Below are positions 1 to 5,171 of a stretch of 6,698 nucleotides of DNA, piece by piece. Made by a program: the position numbers and the translations under genes. Numbering within the stretch: position 1 is the stretch's first letter; the number at the start of each line of letters is the position of its first letter. Source of the DNA: Bacteroidota bacterium (GTDB taxonomy: Bacteria > Bacteroidota > Bacteroidia > Bacteroidales > VadinHA17); assembly GCA_030631445.1 (NCBI GenBank), contig DAOVLD010000102.1, positions 1 to 6,698 on the forward strand, read 5' to 3'. The notes under the pieces were generated by a model. It saw nothing but the letters and a program-made list of their open reading frames with translations, was not told where the DNA came from and ran no database searches.

Positions 1-390
1 ATAATAAATGGTAAAGAAGAACTTGTACCGGCAGGTGGTGAATGGGATGGGGAAAAGCTCAATGTAAGGACAAGAAAATTTGGAAAATATGTGATTGTAA
101 TTGACACAGTGAACCCTGAAATTAAGCCATTTAATATCCATGATAATAAAAATATGACAGGTTTATCAGATATCAGGTTTAGAATAACTGATGATTTCTC
201 CGGAATTAAATCATATACCGGGATTATTGATGGGGAATGGGCCTTGTTTGAATATGATCCAAAAAATGATCTTCTGATATATCGTTTTGATAAGGATCGT
301 ATAACGAAAAAACAGCAACATGATCTTGAATTAACTGTTATTGATGACCGGGATAATATTGCTGTTTATAATGCTGGTTTTTACTGGTAA
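1..390 (+). CDS. M23-type metallopeptidase, C-terminal end only (5' partial)
   Basis: The frame is open from base 1 and stops with TAA at 388-390, giving the last 129 residues of a longer protein. What is visible is not the zinc peptidase core but a beta-rich tail. It holds D-T-V-N-P-E-I near residues 35-41, then D-D-F-S-G-I-K-S-Y, then I-D-G-E-W-A-L-F-E-Y-D, and ends T-V-I-D-D-R-D-N with a final aromatic F-Y-W. I recognise this tail from large Bacteroidota M23 (LytM-like) peptidases, where it follows the catalytic domain. Those enzymes cut peptidoglycan cross-bridges in the periplasm. The family call rests on this tail alone, since the HxxxD and HxH zinc motifs and any signal peptide lie upstream of the window. 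The GTG at 91 is an internal valine, not a start. Directly after the stop an octamer-phased repeat begins. Confidence 0.72.
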   Translation: MINGKEELVPAGGEWDGEKLNVRTRKFGKYVIVIDTVNPEIKPFNIHDNKNMTGLSDIRFRITDDFSGIKSYTGIIDGEWALFEYDPKNDLLIYRFDKDRITKKQQHDLELTVIDDRDNIAVYNAGFYW

Positions 391-391
391 T

Positions 392-453
392 ATGAGGAAA
401 TGAAGAGTTTATAAGTGTATAAGTTTATAAGTTTAGGAGTTAAGATGTTTATC
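392..453 (+). repeat. Octamer-phased C-free array after the M23 gene
   Basis: The stretch begins ATGAGGAA (392-399) and then runs as 8-nt steps: AGTTTATA (406), AGTGTATA (414), AGTTTATA (422), AGTTTAGG (430), AGTTAAGA (438). The plus strand has no C from 391 to 452. The same words, reverse-complemented, make up the array at 5677-5864. No reading frame is plausible here. Confidence 0.8.
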
Positions 454-461
454 ATTACTAA

Positions 462-563
462 ATCTTACAAATAAACTCATCAACAAATCAACAAATAAAC
501 TTGCATAGGATAAAGAGTTTATAAGTTTAGGAGTTGATTAGTTTTGAAGTTAAGAAATTGTTA
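462..563 (+). repeat. Fold-back octamer repeat, copy A (left of the four-helix-bundle gene)
   Basis: This repeat has two halves. The left half is G-free, in octamers CAAATAAA, CTCATCAA, CAAATCAA, CAAATAAA (468-499). A short CTTGCATA-GGATAAAG centre follows. The right half is C-free, with AGTTTATA, AGTTTAGG, AGTTGATT, AGTTTTGA, AGTTAAGA (516-555). ATAAACT and AGTTTAT near the centre are inverted and could pair as a small stem. About 65 of 70 aligned columns of 462-531 match copy B at 1043-1111, in the same orientation. Confidence 0.85.
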
Positions 564-584
564 TGCTTTGTTGCAGATTTAAGG

Positions 585-608
585 AGTTTATAAGTTGAAA
601 GGTTGATA
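585..608 (+). repeat. Short remnant of the octamer array
   Basis: AGTTTATA (585), AGTTGAAA (593) and GGTTGATA (601) continue the octamer vocabulary just before the downstream end of the minus-strand gene. A T-run follows at about 608-616. GTTGA and TCAAC flank the T-run but form too weak a stem to call a terminator. Confidence 0.6.
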
Positions 609-650
609 ATTTTTTTCTCAACAGACTATTGATACTTATCTATTTAGGCA

Positions 651-1013
651 TCACTTTGACAATTGATACTTCCTTAAAGCATTTAAACCATTCGAAATTT
701 CTTCAATAATATTTCGCAACTCCATGAGATTATTTTGGTCAATAAAAGCTAGGTCATTCGAAACTATCAATATATTTAAAACCTCCATAAGACTACTAAA
801 TGACAACTGTGTAAAATGAGCCTGATCTTTCTTGCTGGTTCTTGAACTACCTTCGGCCAAGTTACATGTTACCGATATAGCAGCTCGCCTTATCTGGGAA
901 ATAAGACCAAACTTTTCTTCGGAAGGAAAATCAGATGTCACTTTGTATATCTTTTTTACAAGTATCATGGCTTTTTGCCAAACTTCAAGTTTTTCAAAGG
1001 AATAGGTATGCAT
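651..1013 (-). CDS. Four-helix-bundle protein (23S rRNA intervening-sequence protein family)
   Basis: The product has 120 residues, full length for this family. Family hallmarks are visible: F-E-K-L-E-V-W-Q-K-A near residues 6-15, F-P-S-E-E-K-F-G-L near 29-37, the core S-Q-I-R-R-A-A-I-S-V, then N-L-A-E-G-S-S-R, and a later K-K-D-Q-A-H-F. Members fold as a four-helix bundle and form ring-like oligomers. They were first described from open frames inside 23S rRNA intervening sequences and are related to the accessory Avd protein of diversity-generating retroelements. No enzymatic role is established, so I assign none. The gene is not inside an rRNA here, and no reverse transcriptase or variable repeat is visible. 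It lies alone between repeat copies A and B, so it looks like cargo of a repeat-bounded unit. No convincing promoter was found; its upstream region is copy B itself. Confidence 0.9.
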   Translation of the reverse strand: MHTYSFEKLEVWQKAMILVKKIYKVTSDFPSEEKFGLISQIRRAAISVTCNLAEGSSRTSKKDQAHFTQLSFSSLMEVLNILIVSNDLAFIDQNNLMELRNIIEEISNGLNALRKYQLSK

Positions 1014-1042
1014 ATTAAAAAATGTAATAAATTATTTATTAG

Positions 1043-1127
1043 ATCTTACAAATAAACTCATCAACAAATAAACAAATAAACTTACATAGGATAATAGTTT
1101 ATAAGTTTTGGGGTTAAGAAATTGTGT
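1043..1127 (+). repeat. Fold-back octamer repeat, copy B (right of the four-helix-bundle gene)
   Basis: The octamer order matches copy A: CAAATAAA (1049), CTCATCAA (1057), CAAATAAA (1065), CAAATAAA (1073), CTTACATA (1081), a 7-nt GGATAAT, AGTTTATA (1096), AGTTTTGG (1104), GGTTAAGA (1112), AATTGTGT (1120). The octamers AGTTGATT and AGTTTTGA of copy A (532-547) are absent. There is no G from 1043 to 1088 and no C from 1086 to 1129. Similarity to the region after hicA continues past the octamers up to about 1153. Confidence 0.85.
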
Positions 1128-1150
1128 TACAATGATGCTGTGTTACCGGC

Positions 1151-2056
1151 TTACCATAGTTTCGAAGGATAAACTCCTTTACTTACCAATTCCCTGATAC
1201 TCTCAATTACAATAGGTTTATCTTCACGGTAAGTAACACCGAACCATAATTCATCAGTATTCAGAACTTTTACTTTTGCGGCATTTTTATTAATAAGATC
1301 TGTTATCATATCAGGTATAAAGAACTCTGCTTTGGGATCATCAGAATTTTCTTTTACGAACTGTATAAATAATTCATTCAGGTGATCAAACACCGATTTC
1401 TTAAAACCCCAGAAATTCATTGATACAGTTTCATTACCGGTTAACACGGTTATTGACCCATCATCATCAGTGAATAGAATTTTACCTTTAGCTTTCTCTA
1501 TCCTAGTTCGCTCATTGACAATCCTCAGGTAGCTGTCCTGATTCGTTTCACATACACCGCGTGCAACATGACCGTGATCAGAAAGTGTACGGTCAAGCCT
1601 GTAACCCACCATACTATATTCATTAATATCAGATGAATTTGTCAGAAAATCTGCCATAACCCGGTACGAACTACCACCATAAAAATCGTCCGCGTTGATC
1701 ACAGCAAAAGGTTCATTTATTTTCTGTTCAGCAACCATAACAGCATGACCTGTTCCCCAGGGTTTATTCCTGTTGTATGAAAAACTAATACCTTTTGGAA
1801 CCATATCGATATGCTGAAATACATAATCAACATCAATATGATCTTTTAGTTTATCAATAAATACTTCCTTAAAATCCTTCTCGATATCCCGTCTGATAAC
1901 AAAAACCACCTTACCGAATCCGGCCTTCATTGCATCATATATTGAATAATCAATAATTGTTTCTCCGGATGGTCCAACCTGATCCATCTGTTTCAATCCT
2001 CCGTAGCGGCTTCCTATACCGGCTGCCAAAACCAGAAGAGTTGGTTTAATACTCAT
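1151..2056 (-). CDS. Sugar nucleotidyltransferase (GT-A fold NTP transferase)
   Basis: The 301-residue protein starts with a beta strand and then the signature L-A-A-G-I-G-S-R-Y-G-G-L-K-Q at residues 10-23. This is the nucleotide-binding loop of glucose-1-phosphate thymidylyl/uridylyltransferase-like enzymes. G-T-G-H-A-V-M-V-A (101-109) should contact the base and sugar. N-A-D-D-F-Y-G (121-127) carries the acidic metal-binding residues. The C-terminal part has N-F-W-G-F and ends with W-F-G-V-T-Y-R-E-D-K-P, which I associate with a Bacteroidota subgroup usually annotated only as 'nucleotidyltransferase'. Expected chemistry is NTP plus sugar-1-phosphate to NDP-sugar plus pyrophosphate in the cytoplasm. 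The true sugar and nucleotide cannot be read from sequence. It is divergent from anmK, so a role in amino-sugar salvage is possible but unproven. MurU-type enzymes are clearly shorter (from memory, about 225 residues). The start is the ATG at 2054-2056 and the stop TAA (1151-1153) abuts repeat copy B. Confidence 0.88.
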   Translation of the reverse strand: MSIKPTLLVLAAGIGSRYGGLKQMDQVGPSGETIIDYSIYDAMKAGFGKVVFVIRRDIEKDFKEVFIDKLKDHIDVDYVFQHIDMVPKGISFSYNRNKPWGTGHAVMVAEQKINEPFAVINADDFYGGSSYRVMADFLTNSSDINEYSMVGYRLDRTLSDHGHVARGVCETNQDSYLRIVNERTRIEKAKGKILFTDDDGSITVLTGNETVSMNFWGFKKSVFDHLNELFIQFVKENSDDPKAEFFIPDMITDLINKNAAKVKVLNTDELWFGVTYREDKPIVIESIRELVSKGVYPSKLW

Positions 2057-2103
2057 TATTGTGTTTATTAAATTGACCTTAAATATTTGTAAAGAATAAA
2101 AAA

Positions 2104-2111
2104 CAAAAGTA
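2104..2111 (-). promoter_or_regulatory. Possible -7 box for the nucleotidyltransferase gene
   Basis: On the minus strand this reads TACTTTTG, an exact TAnnTTTG match. It would start transcription near 2097, leaving a leader of about 40 nt. No TTTG -33 box sits at the usual 19-21 nt spacing, so support is partial. Confidence 0.4.
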
Positions 2112-2232
2112 AGAAGTTATAAGTTGAGTTTACTCCGAAAAGTCAAAAAAAGAAAAATGCCACTAAAACACCCTGATACAGTCGTTCCTCCTTACAGGGC
2201 AGGCTAAGACACTAAATCCCACAAAAATCATA
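2112..2232. other. Divergent intergenic spacer with repeat debris
   Basis: The first part (about 2114-2129) again resembles the octamer family, with AGTTATA and AGTTGAGT. At 2158-2225 there is an A/C-rich stretch containing CACTAAAACACC and GACACTAAATCCCAC, two half-similar blocks. Between them CCCTG (2171-2175) and CAGGG (2195-2199) could form a weak 5-bp stem. No gene or RNA is supported here. Confidence 0.45.
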
Positions 2233-2263
2233 TTTTCAATGCCTTAACTTTTATGTATATTTG
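2233..2263 (+). promoter_or_regulatory. Predicted Bacteroidota-type promoter for anmK
   Basis: TATATTTG at 2256-2263 is an exact TAnnTTTG -7 box. TTTT at 2233-2236 lies 19 nt upstream and is one base from the -33 consensus TTTG. Transcription would begin near 2270, so the two short-period arrays at 2272-2342 would form the untranslated leader of anmK. Confidence 0.6.
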
Positions 2264-2271
2264 TGTTTTGA

Positions 2272-2299
2272 ACTCGTAACTCGTAACCCGAAACTCGTA
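2272..2299 (+). repeat. Heptamer array in the anmK leader
   Basis: Four consecutive 7-nt units read ACTCGTA, ACTCGTA, ACCCGAA, ACTCGTA. Related scraps appear at about 4903-4909 (CCCGTAA) and 5028-5047 (AACTCGTAATGCCGAAAC). Confidence 0.85.
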
Positions 2300-2302
2300 A
2301 CA

Positions 2303-2342
2303 CATTAATCATTCTATCATTTAATCATTTTATCATTTGAAA
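2303..2342 (+). repeat. Octamer array running into the anmK start codon
   Basis: The 8-nt units are CATTAATC (2303), ATTCTATC (2311), ATTTAATC (2319), ATTTTATC (2327) and ATTTGAAA (2335). The TTG start codon (2337-2339) lies inside the last unit. TAA at 2322-2324 closes the frame upstream. Confidence 0.85.
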
Positions 2343-3401
2343 AACACCACAGGCCTTGGATTAATGTCTGGAACATCTCTTGACGGACTGGACATGGCTT
2401 TATGTTCGTTCCGGCAAGTGAAGAACAGATGGGTATATGAAATAATTTCAACTAAAACTGTTAGTTATCCTGACTCATTAAGCAAACAGCTTGCTGAAGC
2501 ACATAAATATTCAGGACTAATGCTTATAAAGCTCGACCGGGAATATGGCAGGTGGCTCGGTAATAAAGCCGCACAATTTATAGAAGAACACGATATCCTT
2601 CCTTCGTTTATCGCTTCACACGGACATACGGTTTTTCATCAGCCGGAAAACAGGATCACCCTGCAGATTGGCAGCGGAGCAGAAATTTTATCAGCAACCG
2701 GTATCACAACAATTACCGATTTCAGGTCTGTGGATATAGCACTTGGCGGACAAGGTGCCCCTTTAGTTCCGGCAGGTGATTACCTTCTTTTTAACGATTA
2801 TGAATTTTGCCTGAACCTTGGGGGAATAGCAAATATTTCGTGTGTTAAGGATAATAAAAGACTTGCCTGGGATATTTGTCCGGCAAATATGGCTCTGAAT
2901 TTCATTGCCGGGAAAATGAATATGAAAATGGATCGTAATGGAATTGAAGGCAAAAAAGGATCGGTAAATAAACAATTACTTGAAGAATTAAATGGATTAG
3001 AATTTTATGATACGATTCCACGTAAATCACTTGGCAGGGAGTGGTTCGAAGAAAATTTTTTGGAAATCCTTATAAACCATCCAACCTCCTGGCACGATAA
3101 GCTAAGAACGGTATATGAGCATATTTCGTTAATGATTGCTTCTGCCTGTTCATCCCATCTTAAAGGCAGATTACTTGTAACAGGAGGTGGCGCTCATAAT
3201 ATCTTCCTTATTGAAAGAACAAAACATCATTCAAGGCATAATATTGTAATTCCCGCAAAAGATATTATTGATTTCAAAGAAGCCCTGATATTCGCATTTC
3301 TTGGCCTTCTGAGACTGGAAAACAAAACTAATTGCCTCGCCTCTGTTACAGGAAGCAGTAAAGACAATATTGGTGGATCCGTTTATCAATCAAATTTATG
3401 A
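2337..3401 (+). CDS. anmK: Anhydro-N-acetylmuramic acid kinase
   Basis: AnmK opens the 1,6-anhydro ring of anhMurNAc and phosphorylates it with ATP to MurNAc-6-phosphate, a cytoplasmic step of peptidoglycan recycling. At 354 residues it is close to the usual family length. The ATP-binding signature G-L-M-S-G-T-S-L-D-G-L-D covers residues 8-19. S-H-G-H-T-V-F-H (94-101), G-G-Q-G-A-P-L-V-P-A-G-D (137-148) and L-N-L-G-G-I-A-N-I-S (159-168) follow. D179 in W-D-I-C-P-A-N-M-A-L-N corresponds by motif to the catalytic aspartate. V-T-G-G-G-A-H-N (281-288) and F-K-E-A-L-I-F-A-F (313-321) complete the second lobe. The start is TTG at 2337, because an in-frame TAA lies at 2322 and no ATG or GTG falls between it and the conserved N terminus. 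No Shine-Dalgarno is seen. A next-step enzyme such as MurQ etherase is not in the window. Confidence 0.95.
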   Translation: MKNTTGLGLMSGTSLDGLDMALCSFRQVKNRWVYEIISTKTVSYPDSLSKQLAEAHKYSGLMLIKLDREYGRWLGNKAAQFIEEHDILPSFIASHGHTVFHQPENRITLQIGSGAEILSATGITTITDFRSVDIALGGQGAPLVPAGDYLLFNDYEFCLNLGGIANISCVKDNKRLAWDICPANMALNFIAGKMNMKMDRNGIEGKKGSVNKQLLEELNGLEFYDTIPRKSLGREWFEENFLEILINHPTSWHDKLRTVYEHISLMIASACSSHLKGRLLVTGGGAHNIFLIERTKHHSRHNIVIPAKDIIDFKEALIFAFLGLLRLENKTNCLASVTGSSKDNIGGSVYQSNL

Positions 3402-3427
3402 TTGTTTATTGAGTTGTCATATAATAA

Positions 3428-3579
3428 GGGCTGTTTCAAAACAGGGTAATGATTACTATTCTTCTCTTTGTGGTCCTTTGTGTTTCCTTTGCGAACCTCT
3501 GTGTAATAATTCTTTAAGAGTTAGTCACAGAGAAACACAAAGAAGTCACAAAGAGCCACAAAGACTTTTGAGATAGCCC
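3428..3579. mobile_element. MITE-like fold-back element with terminal inverted repeats
   Basis: The left end GGGCTGTTTCAAAAC (3428-3442) and the reverse complement of the right end (3565-3579) agree at 12 of 15 bases. Inside, two 38-nt arms (3466-3503 and 3526-3563) are inverted with 29 of 38 matches around a 22-nt loop. The CTTTG/CTCTG words in the left arm start at 3466, 3476, 3487 and 3497, and mirror words in the right arm keep the same 10-11-10 spacing. No protein is encoded. No clear target-site duplication is visible. It sits just after the anmK stop and could also work as a transcript-end hairpin, although no T-run follows it. Confidence 0.65.
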
Positions 3580-3582
3580 CGT

Positions 3583-3619
3583 GAGCGTTAGCGAACATTT
3601 GACACGAGCGATAGCGACC
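3583..3619 (+). repeat. Two copies of a 14-nt GAGCG-AGCGA word
   Basis: GAGCGTTAGCGAAC (3583-3596) and GAGCGATAGCGACC (3606-3619) share 12 of 14 bases in direct orientation. They lie between the fold-back element and the alcohol dehydrogenase promoter box. Confidence 0.6.
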
Positions 3620-3636
3620 AAATAGCCAGAATTATA

Positions 3637-3645
3637 TAAATTTGC
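3637..3645 (+). promoter_or_regulatory. Predicted -7 box for the alcohol dehydrogenase gene
   Basis: TAAATTTGC is an exact TAnnTTTG match 25 nt before the ATG at 3671. There is no good TTTG box 19-21 nt upstream, so the -33 element is weak or absent. Transcription would start near 3651. Confidence 0.5.
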
Positions 3646-3670
3646 AATTCGTACATTAAAATGAAATAAT

Positions 3671-4810
3671 ATGGAAAATTTTATTGCTTACAACCCGGTC
3701 AAACTTCATTTCGGAAAAAATGTAACAAACAAACTGGGTAATGTTGCTGCATCATACGGGAAAAATATTCTGTTAGTATATGGAAAGGGTTCTGTGAAAA
3801 AACACGGCTATTATGACATTATCGTAAAGCAGCTTAAATCAGCCAATTGCAGAATTTATGAATTCAGCGGTATTAAACCTAATCCATTAGTTGATGATGT
3901 TGACACTGCAGTGAGATATGCTTCTGATAAAAGTATTGATGCTATTGTGGCACTTGGAGGTGGAAGTGTAATTGATTCTGCTAAAATTATTTCGGTTTGT
4001 ATCCCGGGAAACTATAAAGGATGGGATATTATGAAACGCAAAGTAACACCCGATGCTGCAATTCCGGTTATAGCTATACTAACCCTGGCAGCAACAGGAA
4101 CCGAGATGAATCCAAATGCTGTACTGCAAAATCCGGTAACCATGGAAAAAATCGGTTACAATAACGAACATACTTTTCCTGCACATTCTTTTCTTGATCC
4201 GCAATTCACATTCAGTGTACCACCCAAACAAACAGCCTATGGAATTGTTGATCTGATTGCTCATGCGCTGGAGAATTTCTTTGGTGAAGGTGAATCAAAT
4301 CTTTCCGACCTTTTTATTGCCTCTATTATTCGTGATGCAATACACTACGGACCTCTTGTAATGAAAGAACCCCGTAATTATGATTACAGAGCAAATATTA
4401 TGTGGGATGCCACTTGTGCATTAAACGGAGTTACCGCCTGGGGAAAAGTAGTTGGTGACTGGGGTGTTCATGCTATCGGACATCAGCTATCAATGTTGTA
4501 CGATCTGCCTCATGGCGCTACCCTTTCTATTGTTTACCCGGCATGGTTGAATCTACAATTAAGTCGAATCCCGGAAAGAATTCAGACACTTGGAAAACTT
4601 ATATATAATAATGAAGATGCTAAAGAAACAATAGATAATTTAACAAGGTTCTTCTCTTCGCTAAATGGTCCTGTAAGTCTTGCTGAAGTGTCAATCGGAA
4701 ACGATAATAAATTAGAAATTATCAACCTGATGAATAAAAATAAAGTCTCAGGGTTTTATCATAAGCTTTCAGATAATGATCATATGCTTCTGGTTAATCT
4801 TATGATGTAG
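3671..4810 (+). CDS. Iron-dependent alcohol dehydrogenase, YqhD/butanol dehydrogenase type
   Basis: The 379-residue protein is full length for group III metal-dependent alcohol dehydrogenases. The nucleotide-binding half has Y-G-K-G-S-V-K-K (37-44) and G-G-G-S-V-I-D-S-A-K (96-105). A-A-T-G-T-E-M-N (140-147) closes the cofactor site. All four metal ligands are present: D194 and H198 in G-I-V-D-L-I-A-H, H267 in G-V-H-A-I-G-H, and H281 in L-P-H-G-A. As I recall, these are the same numbers as in E. coli YqhD. It should interconvert aldehydes or ketones with alcohols using NAD(P)H in the cytoplasm. The natural substrate is unknown; members range from butanal reduction to detoxification of reactive aldehydes. 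The common G-G-G-S start of the first loop is G-K-G-S here, which might bear on cofactor choice. It appears monocistronic. The ATG at 3671 is well placed, and an earlier ATG at 3661 is closed after two codons. Confidence 0.93.
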   Translation: MENFIAYNPVKLHFGKNVTNKLGNVAASYGKNILLVYGKGSVKKHGYYDIIVKQLKSANCRIYEFSGIKPNPLVDDVDTAVRYASDKSIDAIVALGGGSVIDSAKIISVCIPGNYKGWDIMKRKVTPDAAIPVIAILTLAATGTEMNPNAVLQNPVTMEKIGYNNEHTFPAHSFLDPQFTFSVPPKQTAYGIVDLIAHALENFFGEGESNLSDLFIASIIRDAIHYGPLVMKEPRNYDYRANIMWDATCALNGVTAWGKVVGDWGVHAIGHQLSMLYDLPHGATLSIVYPAWLNLQLSRIPERIQTLGKLIYNNEDAKETIDNLTRFFSSLNGPVSLAEVSIGNDNKLEIINLMNKNKVSGFYHKLSDNDHMLLVNLMM

Positions 4811-4852
4811 AGGAGGCGAAGAGCAGAGAGCAAAGAGCGAAGAAGTAGGAAG
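4811..4852 (+). repeat. Purine-rich heptamer array after the dehydrogenase stop
   Basis: The 7-nt units AGGAGGC, GAAGAGC, AGAGAGC, AAAGAGC, GAAGAAG, TAGGAAG start immediately after the TAG stop. Apart from four C and one T the strand is all purine. It has no hairpin and is not a terminator by the usual rules. Confidence 0.75.
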
Positions 4853-5113
4853 ATGTCATACGATAGTCAAACAATGGTCATTAAGAAACCATTTAGTTGT
4901 TAACCCGTAACATTTGAATGATAAAGTGATTTGTAAATAAAATAACGTAATTAATAACGTAATTATTTTGTCTAAAAAACACATAACACATCTTCACTGT
5001 TCATTGGTTTGCCAGCTTACTGCAACATAACTCGTAATGCCGAAACACGACTACTTTACTCCAAAACTCTTAAAAGCAGGAAATTATTCCGGACAGATAA
5101 ATAAACAATTTAA
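4853..5113. other. Gene-free spacer before hicBA
   Basis: I see no open frame with coding character, no tRNA and no clear terminator here. It contains the 12-bp tandem repeat at 4941-4964. It also holds scraps of the heptamer family: CCCGTAA at 4903-4909, and AACTCGTAATGCCGAAAC around 5028-5045. TTTACTCCAAAACTC near 5054-5068 resembles 2129-2143. Confidence 0.5.
4941..4964 (+). repeat. Perfect 12-bp tandem repeat
   Basis: AATAACGTAATT occurs twice back to back (4941-4952 and 4953-4964). Each unit is nearly palindromic around ACGT. It could be a protein-binding site, but nothing links it to a particular gene. Confidence 0.7.
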
Positions 5114-5150
5114 ATACGACACAATTTGTGCTATACACATTTTGTCGTAT
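5114..5150. promoter_or_regulatory. Inverted repeat, candidate hicBA operator
   Basis: ATACGACA (5114-5121) is mirrored exactly by TGTCGTAT (5143-5150), and pairing continues imperfectly inward through AAT and GTG/CAC to a 5-nt centre. The palindrome covers the predicted -33 box, the spacer and the first bases of the -7 box of hicBA. A protein bound here should block the promoter. This position is typical of autorepressed toxin-antitoxin operons. Confidence 0.65.
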
Positions 5151-5155
5151 CTTTA
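5125..5155 (+). promoter_or_regulatory. Predicted hicBA promoter
   Basis: TTTG (5125-5128), then 19 nt, then TATCTTTA (5148-5155) matches the Bacteroidota consensus TTTG-N19-21-TAnnTTTG with one mismatch in the last base. The transcript would start near 5161, only about 11 nt before the hicB ATG. Confidence 0.65.
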
Positions 5156-5171
5156 TAAAAACTTTTAGTTC

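Noticed and set aside
601..625. T-run with GTTGA/TCAAC flanks as a terminator
   Set aside because: The stem is only 5 bp, and the T-run lies in the loop and not after the stem.
651..1013. Diversity-generating retroelement accessory gene (Avd)
   Set aside because: The protein family is related, but no reverse transcriptase, template repeat or variable repeat is visible in the window.
1049..1080. TTTATTTG words (minus strand) as promoter of the four-helix-bundle gene
   Set aside because: They differ from TAnnTTTG at the second base, and the TTTG-to-box spacing is 16 nt, not 19-21. They are also simply part of the octamer repeat.
2171..2199. CCCTG/CAGGG hairpin between the divergent genes as a riboswitch or small RNA
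   Set aside because: A 5-bp stem with a 19-nt loop is expected by chance, and no known RNA motif is recognisable.
2763..2975. Minus-strand frame of 70 codons inside anmK
   Set aside because: It lies entirely antisense to conserved AnmK motifs and has no promoter or family likeness.
3370..3576. 68-codon plus-strand frame overlapping the end of anmK
   Set aside because: Its second half is a translation of the inverted CTTTGTG/CACAAAG arms, and it starts inside the conserved anmK C terminus. It resembles no protein known to me.
4079..4264. Minus-strand frame of 61 codons inside the alcohol dehydrogenase
   Set aside because: It is antisense to the metal-binding region of a clear gene and is a shadow frame.
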